Shown here: positions 10,680 to 21,000 of the stretch, piece after piece
How positions within the stretch are numbered: position 1 is the stretch's first letter
How the letters are laid out: each line of letters begins with the position of its first letter
Origin: Saururus chinensis
Lineage: Eukaryota > Streptophyta > Magnoliopsida > Piperales > Saururaceae
Assembly (NCBI GenBank): GCA_035235625.1
Contig: CP141145.1
Coordinates: 36,002,668-36,066,667 of the forward strand
Direction: 5' to 3'
Length of the DNA: 64,000 nt
Translations under genes and position numbers: made by a program
Notes under the pieces: model-generated
The model's input: the letters and a program-made list of their open reading frames with translations, nothing else
Told to the model about the DNA's origin: nothing
Databases searched by the model: none

Positions 10680-11592
10680 TACGTATATAGCATCAATTTT
10701 GGGTGATCGACAAACCTTCACAAGCCATTATTCTAATGAAACCGCACTAGCTAATCAGCGATCGGAAAATCTCTTTACCTCCAGCTAAGGTCTCTTGCAT
10801 TTTGCTTAATCAACCAGCAACTCTCTTTCTCGATGTGATTCGTTAAGTTTCAATACTATACTTACCGCTCTTTGGGCTAATATTTGTGCTCAAGCCCTTT
10901 GTGAATGGACAGTTATAGGCTTCTCAAACCTTTATAATAAGAGTTTTTTCCATATTACTTGGCTCGATATACAAATATTCTATATTCCCTGGATTTTAAC
11001 ACTTAATCCTATAACAAATATACCCTTAAGTCACAACTAAACCTATACCCAGCTCTTATCTCATTGGTGGTGAAAAATGACCGACGATGACACAAATTTG
11101 TATGAGCAAAATCAAAACACTAAGAATACAGAAAACAAAGCATCCACTTAAAGATGATCGATAAAAAGTAAAAAAATTCTCCTTCTCAATCATGTGTTCC
11201 AAAGAACAAACCAGAACAAAGCCACCTCCCAGTTTCAATCCAAAAACTAGTTCCTAGTTAAAAAAATGAAAATAACAAAATTTAAAATAGGGAATCAAAG
11301 GAAGCCACTTTAATGCTTGTTGAATTGCAATAAGTATAATGTTCCGACAATTTGAAAACTGAGTTGCGTTTAGAATGGATTGAATGACTTCGGAGACTTG
11401 CCACAAATAGGGATTGAACGCTACAAAAAGAAAAGAATTTTGGGAGTACAATGAATCCGAATGAAATCGGGTAGAGTACATCTACTTTGCATGACTTGCG
11501 TAGATTTCCGAGAATAGAGAACAAGAGGATGACTCCCAATAAACGGACAAAAGATCTCACGCTCCACATAGCCTGTGTCCAATGCTTAATCC
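10680..11592. other. spacer, no gene recognised (unit A)
   Basis: Non-coding DNA. Minus-strand open frames at 11056-11238 and 11282-11668 show no domain and partly run into the satellite. The same stretch lies at 29394-30306 and 48103-49014. Confidence 0.5.
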
Positions 11593-12590
11593 ATATCGCA
11601 TATACGATAACTCGATATGTCAATAAACATATTTTTGATAATACTATATGTATTCTTTGAGCCAACAACCCATAATATGATATCCTCTATATTGCATATA
11701 CTATAACACGATATTCGCCATAGTGTGTTATCGATAACACGATATGCCAACAATGCGTGCTATTGATAATACAATATGCTATGATATCCTCTATATTGCA
11801 TATACGATAAAACAATATTCGCTAAAACGTGTTATCGATAACACGATATTTGTTATAGCGTATTATCAATAACATGAGATTCGCCATAGTGTGTTATCAA
11901 TAACACGATATGCCAACAAGACGTGTTATTTATTTCCCTCTATGTCGCATATACTATAATATGATATTCTTCATAGCGTGTTATCGATAACACGATATTC
12001 GTCATAACGTGTTATTGATAATATGATATATAAATAATATGTGCTATTGATAATACAAGATGCTACAATATCCTCTATATCGCATATACACTAATACAAT
12101 ATTCGCCAAAGCGTGCTATCGATGACACAATATTTGCTATAGTGTATTATCAATAACATGAGATTCACTGTAGTGTGTTATCGATAACACGTTATGTCAA
12201 TAAGACGTGTTATTTATTTTTCTCTATGTCTCATATACTATAATATGATATTTGTCATAGCGTGTTATCGATAACATGTATTGTTGGCATATCGTGTTAT
12301 CGATAACATGCTATGACATATACGATAACATGTATACAATAATATGTGTTATCGATAATACAATACGATATGATATCCTCTATATCACATATACAATAAT
12401 ACGATATTCGCTAAAGTATGTTATTGATAATACTATATTTGACATAACATGTTATTTAGAACATGATATGCTAATAATACAAGTTAATGATAATATGATA
12501 TATTATATATTCCATAATAGGATATTCGTCATAGCGATTTACTAATAACATGATATTCGTTATAGCGTATTATTGATAACATGATATTCA
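11593..12590. repeat. palindromic AT-rich satellite (unit A)
   Basis: About 1 kb of degenerate tandem repeats built on the perfect palindrome GTGTTATCGATAACAC alternating with ACGATATTCGCCATAG-like blocks, roughly 30 bases each. A higher-order period of about 283 bases is visible: the block starting GATATCCTCTATATTGCATA at 11783 recurs in similar form at about 12066, and the TTATTTATTTCCCTCTATGT block near 11926 recurs near 12209. There is no coding function. Such DNA can extrude cruciforms and is prone to misassembly. The same array is at 30307-31304 and 49015-50012, 998 bases in each unit. Confidence 0.85.
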
Positions 12591-13161
12591 CCAAAATTTG
12601 TCATTTATACAATTATTTATAAAGTTAGAGATAAAAACCTCTAAGGTCATGTACATGCTTACATAAGAGTCCATCTTTACACAATAGGGTAGGAGGCTAT
12701 CATGGTTATTCTACAATGTCCTTCCTTAGCATATATATCCTTCTCTATTCTTATATAGTTATGTTCTCCTGAATAGTCTTTCAAGATTTTATTTTGAATT
12801 GCAGTGTTATCTTGATCTCCTTTTGTTAGGATAAATAGTTTATGTGGTTAGAAATTTTTGGACAAAAAAAAGAGAAGAGCGATCGCCGATAAAGTGAGGG
12901 AGGCTGACAATTGCCAAATATAAATTAAAATTTGTTGTTGATAAAAACCGCAAGGCAAAAATCACAAATTGTCACTGAGCTCTGATCTCCTCTTTGTTTA
13001 TGCGTCGTCACAACTAGTTTACACGATTTTAAACCCTAACCTTGTTGAAAGGGTATTTTGGTCTAATTTTTTTTTCAAATATCTTGTAAACCCGGGTTCT
13101 ATGGAATATTTTTTACAAAATCAAGGAATATGAAATATTTGTATCTTAGGCCAGGTAATAT
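12591..13161. other. spacer, nothing recognised (unit A)
   Basis: AT-rich non-coding sequence between the satellite and the CACTA terminus. No gene or RNA was seen. Equivalent to 31305-31877 and 50013-50583. Confidence 0.5.
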
Positions 13162-13775
13162 CACTACAACAAAAGAGATTAATAGCGACGTAATTATGTG
13201 TCGCTACTAATACTCAAACGTCGCTAATATCAATTACCGATGTATGTTTTACATTGCTACCAACGTCGCAAAAACCACAATCGCAACTGATAATTCGCGG
13301 AGAATAAAACCAATCGTCGCTAATGAGCTTTATTAGCGACGTATATTTTACGTCGCTACTAGACCTTTCTATGTCGCTATTAATGGATCATTAGCGACTC
13401 ATATAAATCTGTCGCAAATATTTGTATTAACGACGTCTTTTTATCAATCGCTAATGGAGTAATAGCGTCGGATATAATTACGTCGCAAATACTGATAATA
13501 TCGACGTAAATAGATATGTCGGTAATAATCGTTTGCAACGTATATCTATACGTCGCAATAAGTTTTTTGTTGCGACGTATAAATAGTACATTGCTATTAT
13601 GCGGTTAATAACAACGTATGTATACGTCGTTATGAAATTCTATATGTCGTAAATTTTTATACAAATTCGTTTTAGGCTGTGGTATATATCGCTATTTTAT
13701 AGAAGTGTAGCGACAAATTGTTGGTATACGTTGCTAATATGGTAGTTTTAGCAACGTATTATGTATACGTCACAA
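13162..13775 (+). mobile_element. CACTA (En/Spm) transposon terminus (unit A)
   Basis: It starts with CACTACAACAAAAG, the terminal motif of CACTA transposons. It is followed by about 600 bases filled with short subterminal repeats of the type TAGCGACGTA / TACGTCGCTA in both orientations, more than twenty in all. CACTA transposase binds such repeats. No matching opposite terminus (TTGTAGTG end) and no transposase frame were found in the unit, so this is a single end. Copies lie at 31878-32491 and 50584-51197. Confidence 0.75.
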
Positions 13776-14226
13776 AAAAGAGTAATAAATTTTAAATAAA
13801 TATTAATTACTTATTTAATTATTTTTTGAGACATTAGATTTGCGTCGATAAATTTAATTTAATATTAAAAATACAAAATAATATAAATCAACCGAAACTC
13901 CTGCCAATGTAGATTTCACCCATTACCCTTGTAGGCATGTACAGACTACTCCCACATGACCGGTAATAGTATAAATTTTTTTGCTTAATTTAAGGAAAAA
14001 AATTAATTTAAAAATTACTACTATATGGTAAGAATATTTGTTACATTGGAATTAATAACATCATGTGTTGAAACAACACCCCTAAAATGGTCACAAGTAA
14101 TGCTTTTAGTTTGTGTACGAATGTAATGAACAGATTGCCAGATATCTCTTACATAGCTCTCCAATTTGAAAGCTTATTTCCCCTCTATGTACAAGAATCA
14201 GAAGTTGAAGTCGACGAAGTCCTTAA
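13776..14226. other. spacer between CACTA repeats and PP2C remnant
   Basis: AT-rich sequence that may be interior DNA of the CACTA element. Nothing coding is recognisable. Units B and C carry it with small differences, several of them at CAG/CTG sites. Confidence 0.4.
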
Positions 14227-14304
14227 CCCCTGGCCAGTGCATCTTGATTGCTAAAATGCTCCCATAGCCCATCAGATGCAAAAATCACAAAATGATACTG
14301 GAAA
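14227..14304 (-). pseudogene. PP2C-like exon fragment (unit A)
   Basis: The minus strand encodes [20 protein letters not shown] and then meets a stop. This matches the [11 protein letters not shown] motif of plant type 2C protein phosphatases (metal-binding aspartate in SDG), close to the clade-D form [20 protein letters not shown]. It is preceded by TTTTTTACTTTCCAG, a good intron acceptor, so it looks like a captured genomic exon with intron. The rest of the phosphatase is missing. An open frame upstream on the same strand (14341-14616) contains a cysteine-rich piece and a possible GT donor after PPVK, but I do not recognise it. The fragment lies about 450 bases inside the CACTA end, suggesting transposon capture (inference). 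Confidence 0.5.
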
Positions 14305-15469
14305 GTAAAAAAATTTCATAATATGAAAGGGAAAGTTAGTCTACAGAAGAAGGCAAGAGTTAAAAGAATTGAAATCGTTGTAGAGGACTAAAGGACTCCA
14401 TTGAGACAAGAAGAGCAAATAAAGACAAAACAGTAGAAGATAGTATTGGATGTAGTCTGTCAATTTGGATACCTTCACAGGTGGTAGATTGCACACCGGG
14501 CAGCGAACACTTGTGCATCCAAACACCATTTCTTTACACTTGTTCTCTCTAAGGAAATGATGCTCCACCCATTCTGTTTTTTTGCAAAAGTGCTCTGGAG
14601 GAGGATGCGGCAACATTCTGTTATAATTTCACTGAAAGTACTTAATATATGAAATACCTAAACTACCCCTTTGTCATTTGATTAATCGCTGGCCTGCATC
14701 ACCCTCCTATCCAAATATATATTCATAAGCTTTGCACATGAACATAACTAAAGAAAGGTGTTTATGCCCCCATCAAAATTTGAACTGAGGAACTCACACG
14801 TCCACGTTAAATAATAGCTATTATTTCTAAATAACTTAAACTGTTAAGAAACAAATTATCAATATAATTAGTGTATATTTCACACCTGCAACCATTCACC
14901 ATTAACAAGATGGAGGACTCTTCTCTTGTCTATATATTGTGGCATTGTCTTAAATTACACAAATTCTACAATGGTAGGCCACAAAATTATGTTAGGAATG
15001 CTATATACAGGGAAGATTATAACCCACGTTACAACGCTTAATTTGCGGTAAGCTTCACTAGGATCAGAAAATTAGCGCACATGTGACTAAAAAGGCGACT
15101 AACAAGGGGGAAAGCCCCTGAATGGATGAATCTGGTGGCCGAGGGGAAAATCAGCGCACTAGATTCAGGTTGCATTAAAATGCAGCGTGAGGTAGTTTTT
15201 ACGTATTAATTACTCCATTATTTGAATAAACTTTTGATTTGAGAAGTAATCGTTGTAATCTGCAATTACGGCAATATGTGGGATCCAAAAGGGCTCCACA
15301 GAGAAGACACATGATTTGATTCTGCCTCAGAAAGAGCAGATGCATCTGCTATGTATACATTAACTTTGGATGCATAACTACGATTAAGTAGTTCATTGGC
15401 AACTGGTAAATCTGTTTCACTTTGCTACCACTTCGATTATTTTTTAGGATAAATGATTTTATTTGGAAA
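14305..15469. other. spacer, no clear gene (unit A)
   Basis: Apart from the unrecognised minus-strand frame at 14341-14616, this is non-coding AT-rich DNA. No transposon terminus or RNA gene was seen. Counterparts lie at 33020-34181 and 51728-52892. Confidence 0.45.
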
Positions 15470-15672
15470 AATGTTTAAATGGCGTTAACTTTCACACGCC
15501 AAAATTTTACTTTTACCATTTCAAAACCATTGATGAGTGAGGCATGATGTGTGGGGGGCTGACTCATCAATGGTTTTAAAATCGTAAAATAAAGTTTTGA
15601 TGCATTTGGCCCCAAGTTTTAAAATAATAAAGTAAAATTTTAACATGTAAAAGTTAACATCAAAATAATACT
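15470..15672. mobile_element. foldback MITE (unit A)
   Basis: The left arm GTTAACTTTCACACGCCAAA followed by ATTTTACTTT pairs with the right arm read in reverse, GTTAACTTTTACATGTTAAA followed by ATTTTACTTT. An inner pair (AAAACCATTGATGAGT with GACTCATCAATGGTTTT) extends the hairpin almost to the centre. The element is about 200 bases and non-coding. Unit A differs from B and C in its centre. Confidence 0.75.
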
Positions 15673-16464
15673 ATTCTTTCTTGGTGGATTAAAAGGCCAA
15701 GGCCCACCTAAATTATCAGCCAAAAAAGAGAAATTTTTAGATACAAATAAGGCACCAACTTAGCTAGCACCAATTAGAACATAGTAAATAATCCTGTTTA
15801 GTAATATATTATTTATTTGGACAAAGTCAACGGATGAAAATGTATGAGCGCGCCACTTTATAATTGGTGGTACCGTGTACCTATATCTCCTCGCTTAGAA
15901 TAGACTAGCTAAAAAAAGAAGCGGAAAATGTTTTGGTCAACAAACATGGAGAAATCTACTCAGCCCTAAAGCTGCACCGCTCCCTAGACAGCTAGTTTGA
16001 ATATTCAGATTTCAAATGAATTTTATACTTTGTGTGTGTGATCAAGATACAATAATTCCACAAAAGGTGTTGACGGCGAGAGAAAGCTTCCCTCTAATTG
16101 CATGGAAGAAGTTAGATGGTGAAGCTTACGGGGAAAAAAGTACGATGGGGACCCTTTTTTTGCCCCTGACATATATGCCATGACTTTTTTTTGGTAGATA
16201 TGTCGTGACTTGATATAAGGACGCTGCTATATGTACCCCCAAAGTTAAACTCCTAAAAATAAAAAGTTCAAGGTGTGTTTTTTTCGCTCTAAGGATTTTA
16301 CTCCCTTAGCTTTGAAATAAAAAGTTCTAACTTACTTCCTCCCTTGTGTCAGTACCCCATTTTGATAAAAATTAGAGTATTTTTTTTACTTTTTCAACCT
16401 CCAAGACGTGAATTTTGTTTCCACTTATTACCTCAACTTAAATTAGCCCCTTTCTTTTTTAACT
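15673..16464. other. spacer, nothing recognised (unit A)
   Basis: AT-rich, with poly-T and poly-A runs. No coding or repeat structure apart from simple tracts. Confidence 0.5.
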
Positions 16465-16696
16465 CAGGCAAAGGTCACAACTTCGGTAGTAGCAGCAGGC
16501 CGTGGTTGAGCTCCGGTTGTGGCGAAATTCTAGTCACAACCACAGCTCCAGCCATGACCATGGCCGCAACTAGAGCTCTAGCTGCTGCTGAACTCTAGTC
16601 GTGTCAGTGATCCTAGCTGCAACCAAACTCTGGTCGTGGCCAAATCTATTGCCGTGATCGGAGCTTCTAGACACTCTTAGCCGAGACTGAACTTTG
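16465..16696. repeat. degenerate minisatellite at the copia insertion site (left part)
   Basis: The blocks share words such as CTCTGGTCGTGGCCAAATCT, CTAGTCACAACCACAGCTCC and GCCGTGATCGGAGCTTCTAG. These are variants of a roughly 45-50-base GC-rich unit. Related words (GGTCATGACCAGATCTATGG, CCACGGTCAGAGCATCTAGC) continue right after the copia 3' LTR at 23458-23550, so copia inserted inside this array. Confidence 0.5.
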
Positions 16697-17371
16697 TGTT
16701 AGAAGTGGGCATTATAAATGAGTTAAGCCCATATTATTTAGATGGGCATATTGATGGTTATGTAGGTCAAGCCCATATTACTCAAGTGGGTCAAGCCCAT
16801 TTGGTAGAAAAAGCCCAAGCCCACTTCATATTGAATGAGAATATCACATGAGAATTGGTTGAAGGAGTGAATAGTCCCACATCGCCTACGTGAAGGTGAT
16901 AGTGTTGGTATATAAGGCTTTAGTTTGGCCTTTCATGTTAGGCCCTTGGGCCAACCCACTTTTGTGGGGGAGAGAGATGTTGGACCAATGCACCTACGTG
17001 GGCTAACCCACACGCGCGCCGCCGCCGTCCGGCTCGGTTCGGTTCGCACGCGGGTCGGGTCGGGTCGGGTCGGGTCGGGTTGGGTTGGGTCAACAAGATA
17101 ATATTTTGGGACAAATTCATTTGGTAAGATTGTCTTCAACGGGATTTTCTATAAAACCATGAAAAACTCTGTTCTGTGTTAGCATACTCACTGTGGTTCG
17201 CTGCATATACCGTGTTGGAGGTGTTCCTACGGTATATGGTTGATCGTCTTAAGGACGTCCACGAGTCCTAAACACCAGTAGGGAGGGCGAATTCTGTCTT
17301 CTTGATTCGATCATAAACATTCCAAAGAACGTTTCTCATCATATATAAGGCAAAGGTACGAAGAAATAACA
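16697..17371 (+). repeat. copia 5' LTR (unit A, 675 bp)
   Basis: It begins TGTTAGAAGTGGGC and ends GAAGAAATAACA. The first 130 bases hold four AAGCCCA-type words and an inverted repeat GAAGTGGGC (16702-16710) with GCCCACTTC (16819-16827). A TATATAA box is at 16909-16915, and a run of GGGTC pentamers is at 17052-17091. Compared with the 848-base 3' LTR it lacks a 105-base and a 49-base block, so the two LTRs are not simple copies. Confidence 0.9.
16909..16915 (+). promoter_or_regulatory. TATA box of copia LTR
   Basis: TATATAA inside the LTR, about 210 bases from its start, after a CCCACATCGCCTACGTG segment. It is the likely core promoter for the genomic RNA. The same box is at 35621-35627 and 54317-54323 in the other 5' LTRs. 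Confidence 0.6.
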
Positions 17372-17855
17372 ATCTTAAGACATAATTCTTATGTATTTTC
17401 GTATGTCACTGTTATGCATGCAGAATAGTATCCTTCACGTAAAAATTTGAACATTTTTTTCACTGTACACATATTTTTACTTCTATGCGAAAAATACAGT
17501 GGGAAAATTTTCTTTTCCATGCTATTAGTGCTGAAATCATACTATTCTGGACGTGCATGTTTGAAGCGTTACTGTTGTACGTATAAATTTTAAAATTTTT
17601 TCCTCTTGTGTGTGAAGTTTCCAAAATTTTGTACTGCTTTACCATTGAGTGCGTTAAATTTCTTATGCTTCCTGTCCATTCATTTTGAACTTTACTGTTT
17701 ACGACTTTTTCAAGTTTTGTTTTACAAATTTCTCGAACGTCACCTGCTCAGAATTTTGACAGTTTACTATTCATTAAATCATATAGTTTATTGTTCATGA
17801 ATTTTTTATATATTACTGTTATTTACGTAAAATTCATGTAAAGTTCTTGTTTGTG

Positions 17856-18013
17856 CATAGATTTCGAAATTCACTGCTTTGTCCATTGATTTTGAAATTC
17901 ATCGTTTCTGTATATGTATTTCGAAATTTACCGCTCGCATAGATTTCGAAATTCACTGTTTCAGTATATGTATTTCGAAATACACTGTTTAGCATAGATT
18001 TCGAAATTCACTG
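17856..18013 (+). repeat. ATTTCGAAAT tandem repeats in copia leader (unit A)
   Basis: The untranslated leader before gag carries about seven tandem copies of a unit like CATAGATTTCGAAATTCACTG alternating with TATATGTATTTCGAAATACA, about 25 bases each. TTTCGAAA is palindromic, so the leader RNA could form repeated short stems. The role is unknown; dimerisation or packaging signals of retroelements lie in this position. Copies are at 36573-36727 and 55269-55426. Confidence 0.75.
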
Positions 18014-18056
18014 ATTTTTTAAGACTGAGTTAATCTTCTCGTTCTTTGGAACGTAA

Positions 18057-21000
18057 ATGGCTGCTGAAGGTACCCACTTGGCATCGGTACTTGTTCCCAC
18101 TCCGGTGATTGCTCCTCTTCCTATTAAAGGGGAAACCGTAAAAGTTCGGTGGTGCGGATTTCAAAAGATGGCAAAGTAAAATGCTGTTCTATCTCACCAC
18201 ACTGAACTTAGCCCGCTTCCTTCAAGAGGATGTACCCATTCTCACTGAGGAGAAAAGGGAGGACAAGACGGCTGTTGCGGCAGTAGATGCATGGAAACAT
18301 GCAGATTTCTTATGCCGTAATTATATCCTTAATGGGTTGGACAACACATTGTATAATGTGTATAGTTCAATGAAAAGTGCTAAGGCACTGTGGGAGTCTT
18401 TAGACAAGAAGTACAAAACAGAGGATACTGGAACGAAGAAATTCGTGGTCGGCAAATTTTTGGACTTCAAAATGGTGGACTCTCAAACTGTGATCAGCCA
18501 AGTTCAAGAACTCCATGATCCCGCATGATATTCATGCAGAGGGAATGACTTTAAGTGAGTCTTTCCAGGTGGCAGCTCTAATTGAAAAATTACCACCTTC
18601 CTGGAAGGATTTCAAAAATTACTTAAAGCATAAACGAAAGGAGATGAACATGGAAGATCTGATTGTGCGATTAAGGATTGAAGAGGACAACCGGGCTTCT
18701 GAAAAGAACAACAAAGGCCATGGCCTAGAAGCCAAAGTAAATGTTGTGGAACAGGGGCATAAAGGCTCTAACTTCAACAACAAGAAGCGGAAGTATCCTG
18801 TTGGACAGTCAAACAGTGACTCCAACAAAGCCAAATTCAAGGGCAAGTGCTACGTGTGTGACAAGATAGGCCACAAGGCTAAGGATTGTCGGAAACGGAA
18901 TAAACAAGATGATTCCAAGATGAAGAAGGCACAGGCCCACATGACTGAAGTGGAGAATCTCTCCACAAATGTGAATGACATCAACCTTTCTGCTGTTATT
19001 TCAGAAGTGAACATGGTTACCAACGCTCGTGAATGGTGGGTGGACACCGGGGCCACTCGTCATGTTTGCTCTAATAGGAAGATGTTCTCCACTTATCAGC
19101 CCGTGGAGAATGGTGAACAACTATTTATGGGTAACTCCTCTACTGCGAAGGTTGAAGGACTTGGCAAGGTGGTGCTGAAGATGACTTCAGGCAAAGAGCT
19201 CACACTCAACAATGTGTTGCATGTTCCTGAAATTCGAAAGAATTTAGTGTCTGGATCCTTGCTGAGCAAGAATGGCTTCAAGTTGGTTTTTGAGTCAGAC
19301 AAATTTGTCTTGACCAAGGGTGGGATGTACGTGGGCAAAGGGTATTTAAATGAGGGGCTTTTTAAGCTCAATGTACTCACTATTGTACCTATTTCTGTTA
19401 TTAAGAATGCAAATGCTTCTTCTTCGTATATGATTGAGTCATGTGATATGTGGCATGGTAGATTAGGTCATGTTAATTATGATGCTTTACGTAGATTGAT
19501 TAATATGGAATATCTGCCTAAATTCAATATTGACTTTAATCATAAATGTCAAACTTGTGTAGAATCAAAATTAAGCAGGAAATCTTTCCAAAGTATTGCG
19601 CGTAGTACTGAACCTCTTGAGTTAATTCACAGTGATGTCTGTGACTTAAAATTTGTTCAAACAAGAGGAGGTAAAAAGTACTTTCTTACATTTATTTACG
19701 ATTGCACTCGTTATTGTTATGTTTACTTGTTGAGAAGTAAAGATGAGGCCATTGACATGTTTATTTTATATAAAACAGAGGTTGAGAATCAACTTGGCAA
19801 GAAAATTAAAGTTCTACGAAGTGATAGAGGTGGGGAATATGAATCACCTTTTGGTGATTTCTGTTCACAACATGGTATAATACACCAAACAACGGCACCC
19901 TATTCCCCTCAGCAAAATGGAGTTGCTGAACGGAAAAATAGAACTTTAAAAGAAATGATAAATGCCATGTTAATCAGTTCTGGGTTACCCCAGAACATGT
20001 GGGGGGAAGCTTTGCTTTCAGCAAATTATATTCTCAACAAAATACCTCATAAGAAAACCTTGCAGACACCATATGAATTATGGAAAGGTCGAAAGCCTTC
20101 CTACAAATTCTTAAAAGTGTGGGGGTGTTTGGCAAAAGTGGCGGTCCCTAATCCCAAGAGGATTAAAATTGGACCAAAGATCATTGATTGTGTATTCATT
20201 GGTTATGCCAATAATAGCAGTGCATATCGCTTTCTTGTTCATAAATCGGATATTCCTGATGTAAATGTCAATACTGTGATTGAATCCAGGAATGCTTCGT
20301 TTTTTGAAAATATTTTTCCGTGGAATTCTACACAAACGGAAAGTTCTCTTCAAAGAACTTTGGATGTTGAAAAGGATAATAGTGAAGACCAAGAGGGAGA
20401 CGATGATGCACCTAGACGTAGCAAACATGCTAGAACATCAAAATCCTTTGGTCCAGACTTTCTGACTTATTTGTTGGAAAATGAACCTCAAAGCTTTAAG
20501 GAAGCCATGTCATCTCCTGAAGCACAATATTGGAAGGAGGCAGTAAACAGTGAAATTGAATCCATTATGCAAAATCATACTTGGGAGTTGGTGGATCTAC
20601 CGCCTGGGAGTAAACCTCTAGGATACAAGTGGATATTTAAGAGGAAGATGAAGGCTGATGGATCAATTGACAAATATAAAGCCAGACTTGTTATCAAAGG
20701 ATACAAGCAAAAAGAAGGTCAAGATTATTTTGATACTTATTCACCTGTCACAAGGATAACTTCCATTAGGATGTTAATCGCTATTGCTGCTTTGTATAAT
20801 CTTGAAATACATCAAATGGATGTGAAAACCGCATTCTTGAATGGTGACTTGAATGAGGAAATTTATATGCAACAACCTGAAGGGTTTGTTGTACCGGGTC
20901 AAGAAAACAAAGTGTGCAGACTTGTTAAATCTCTTTATGGACTTAAACAAGCACCTAAGCAATGGCATGAAAAATTTGACAAAATGATGATGTCAAATGG

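Noticed and set aside
11056..11668. Minus-strand open frames near the satellite, repeated in each unit
   Set aside because: They are conserved only because the whole unit is duplicated; no domain, and frames differ between units after small indels.
12276..12545. Open frame of 89 codons inside the satellite (also 30990 and 49698)
   Set aside because: It is a translation of low-complexity palindromic repeats, rich in I, Y, D and N, with no domain.
11593..12590. CRISPR-like array
   Set aside because: Repeats are degenerate and nested with no unique spacers, and the genome is eukaryotic.
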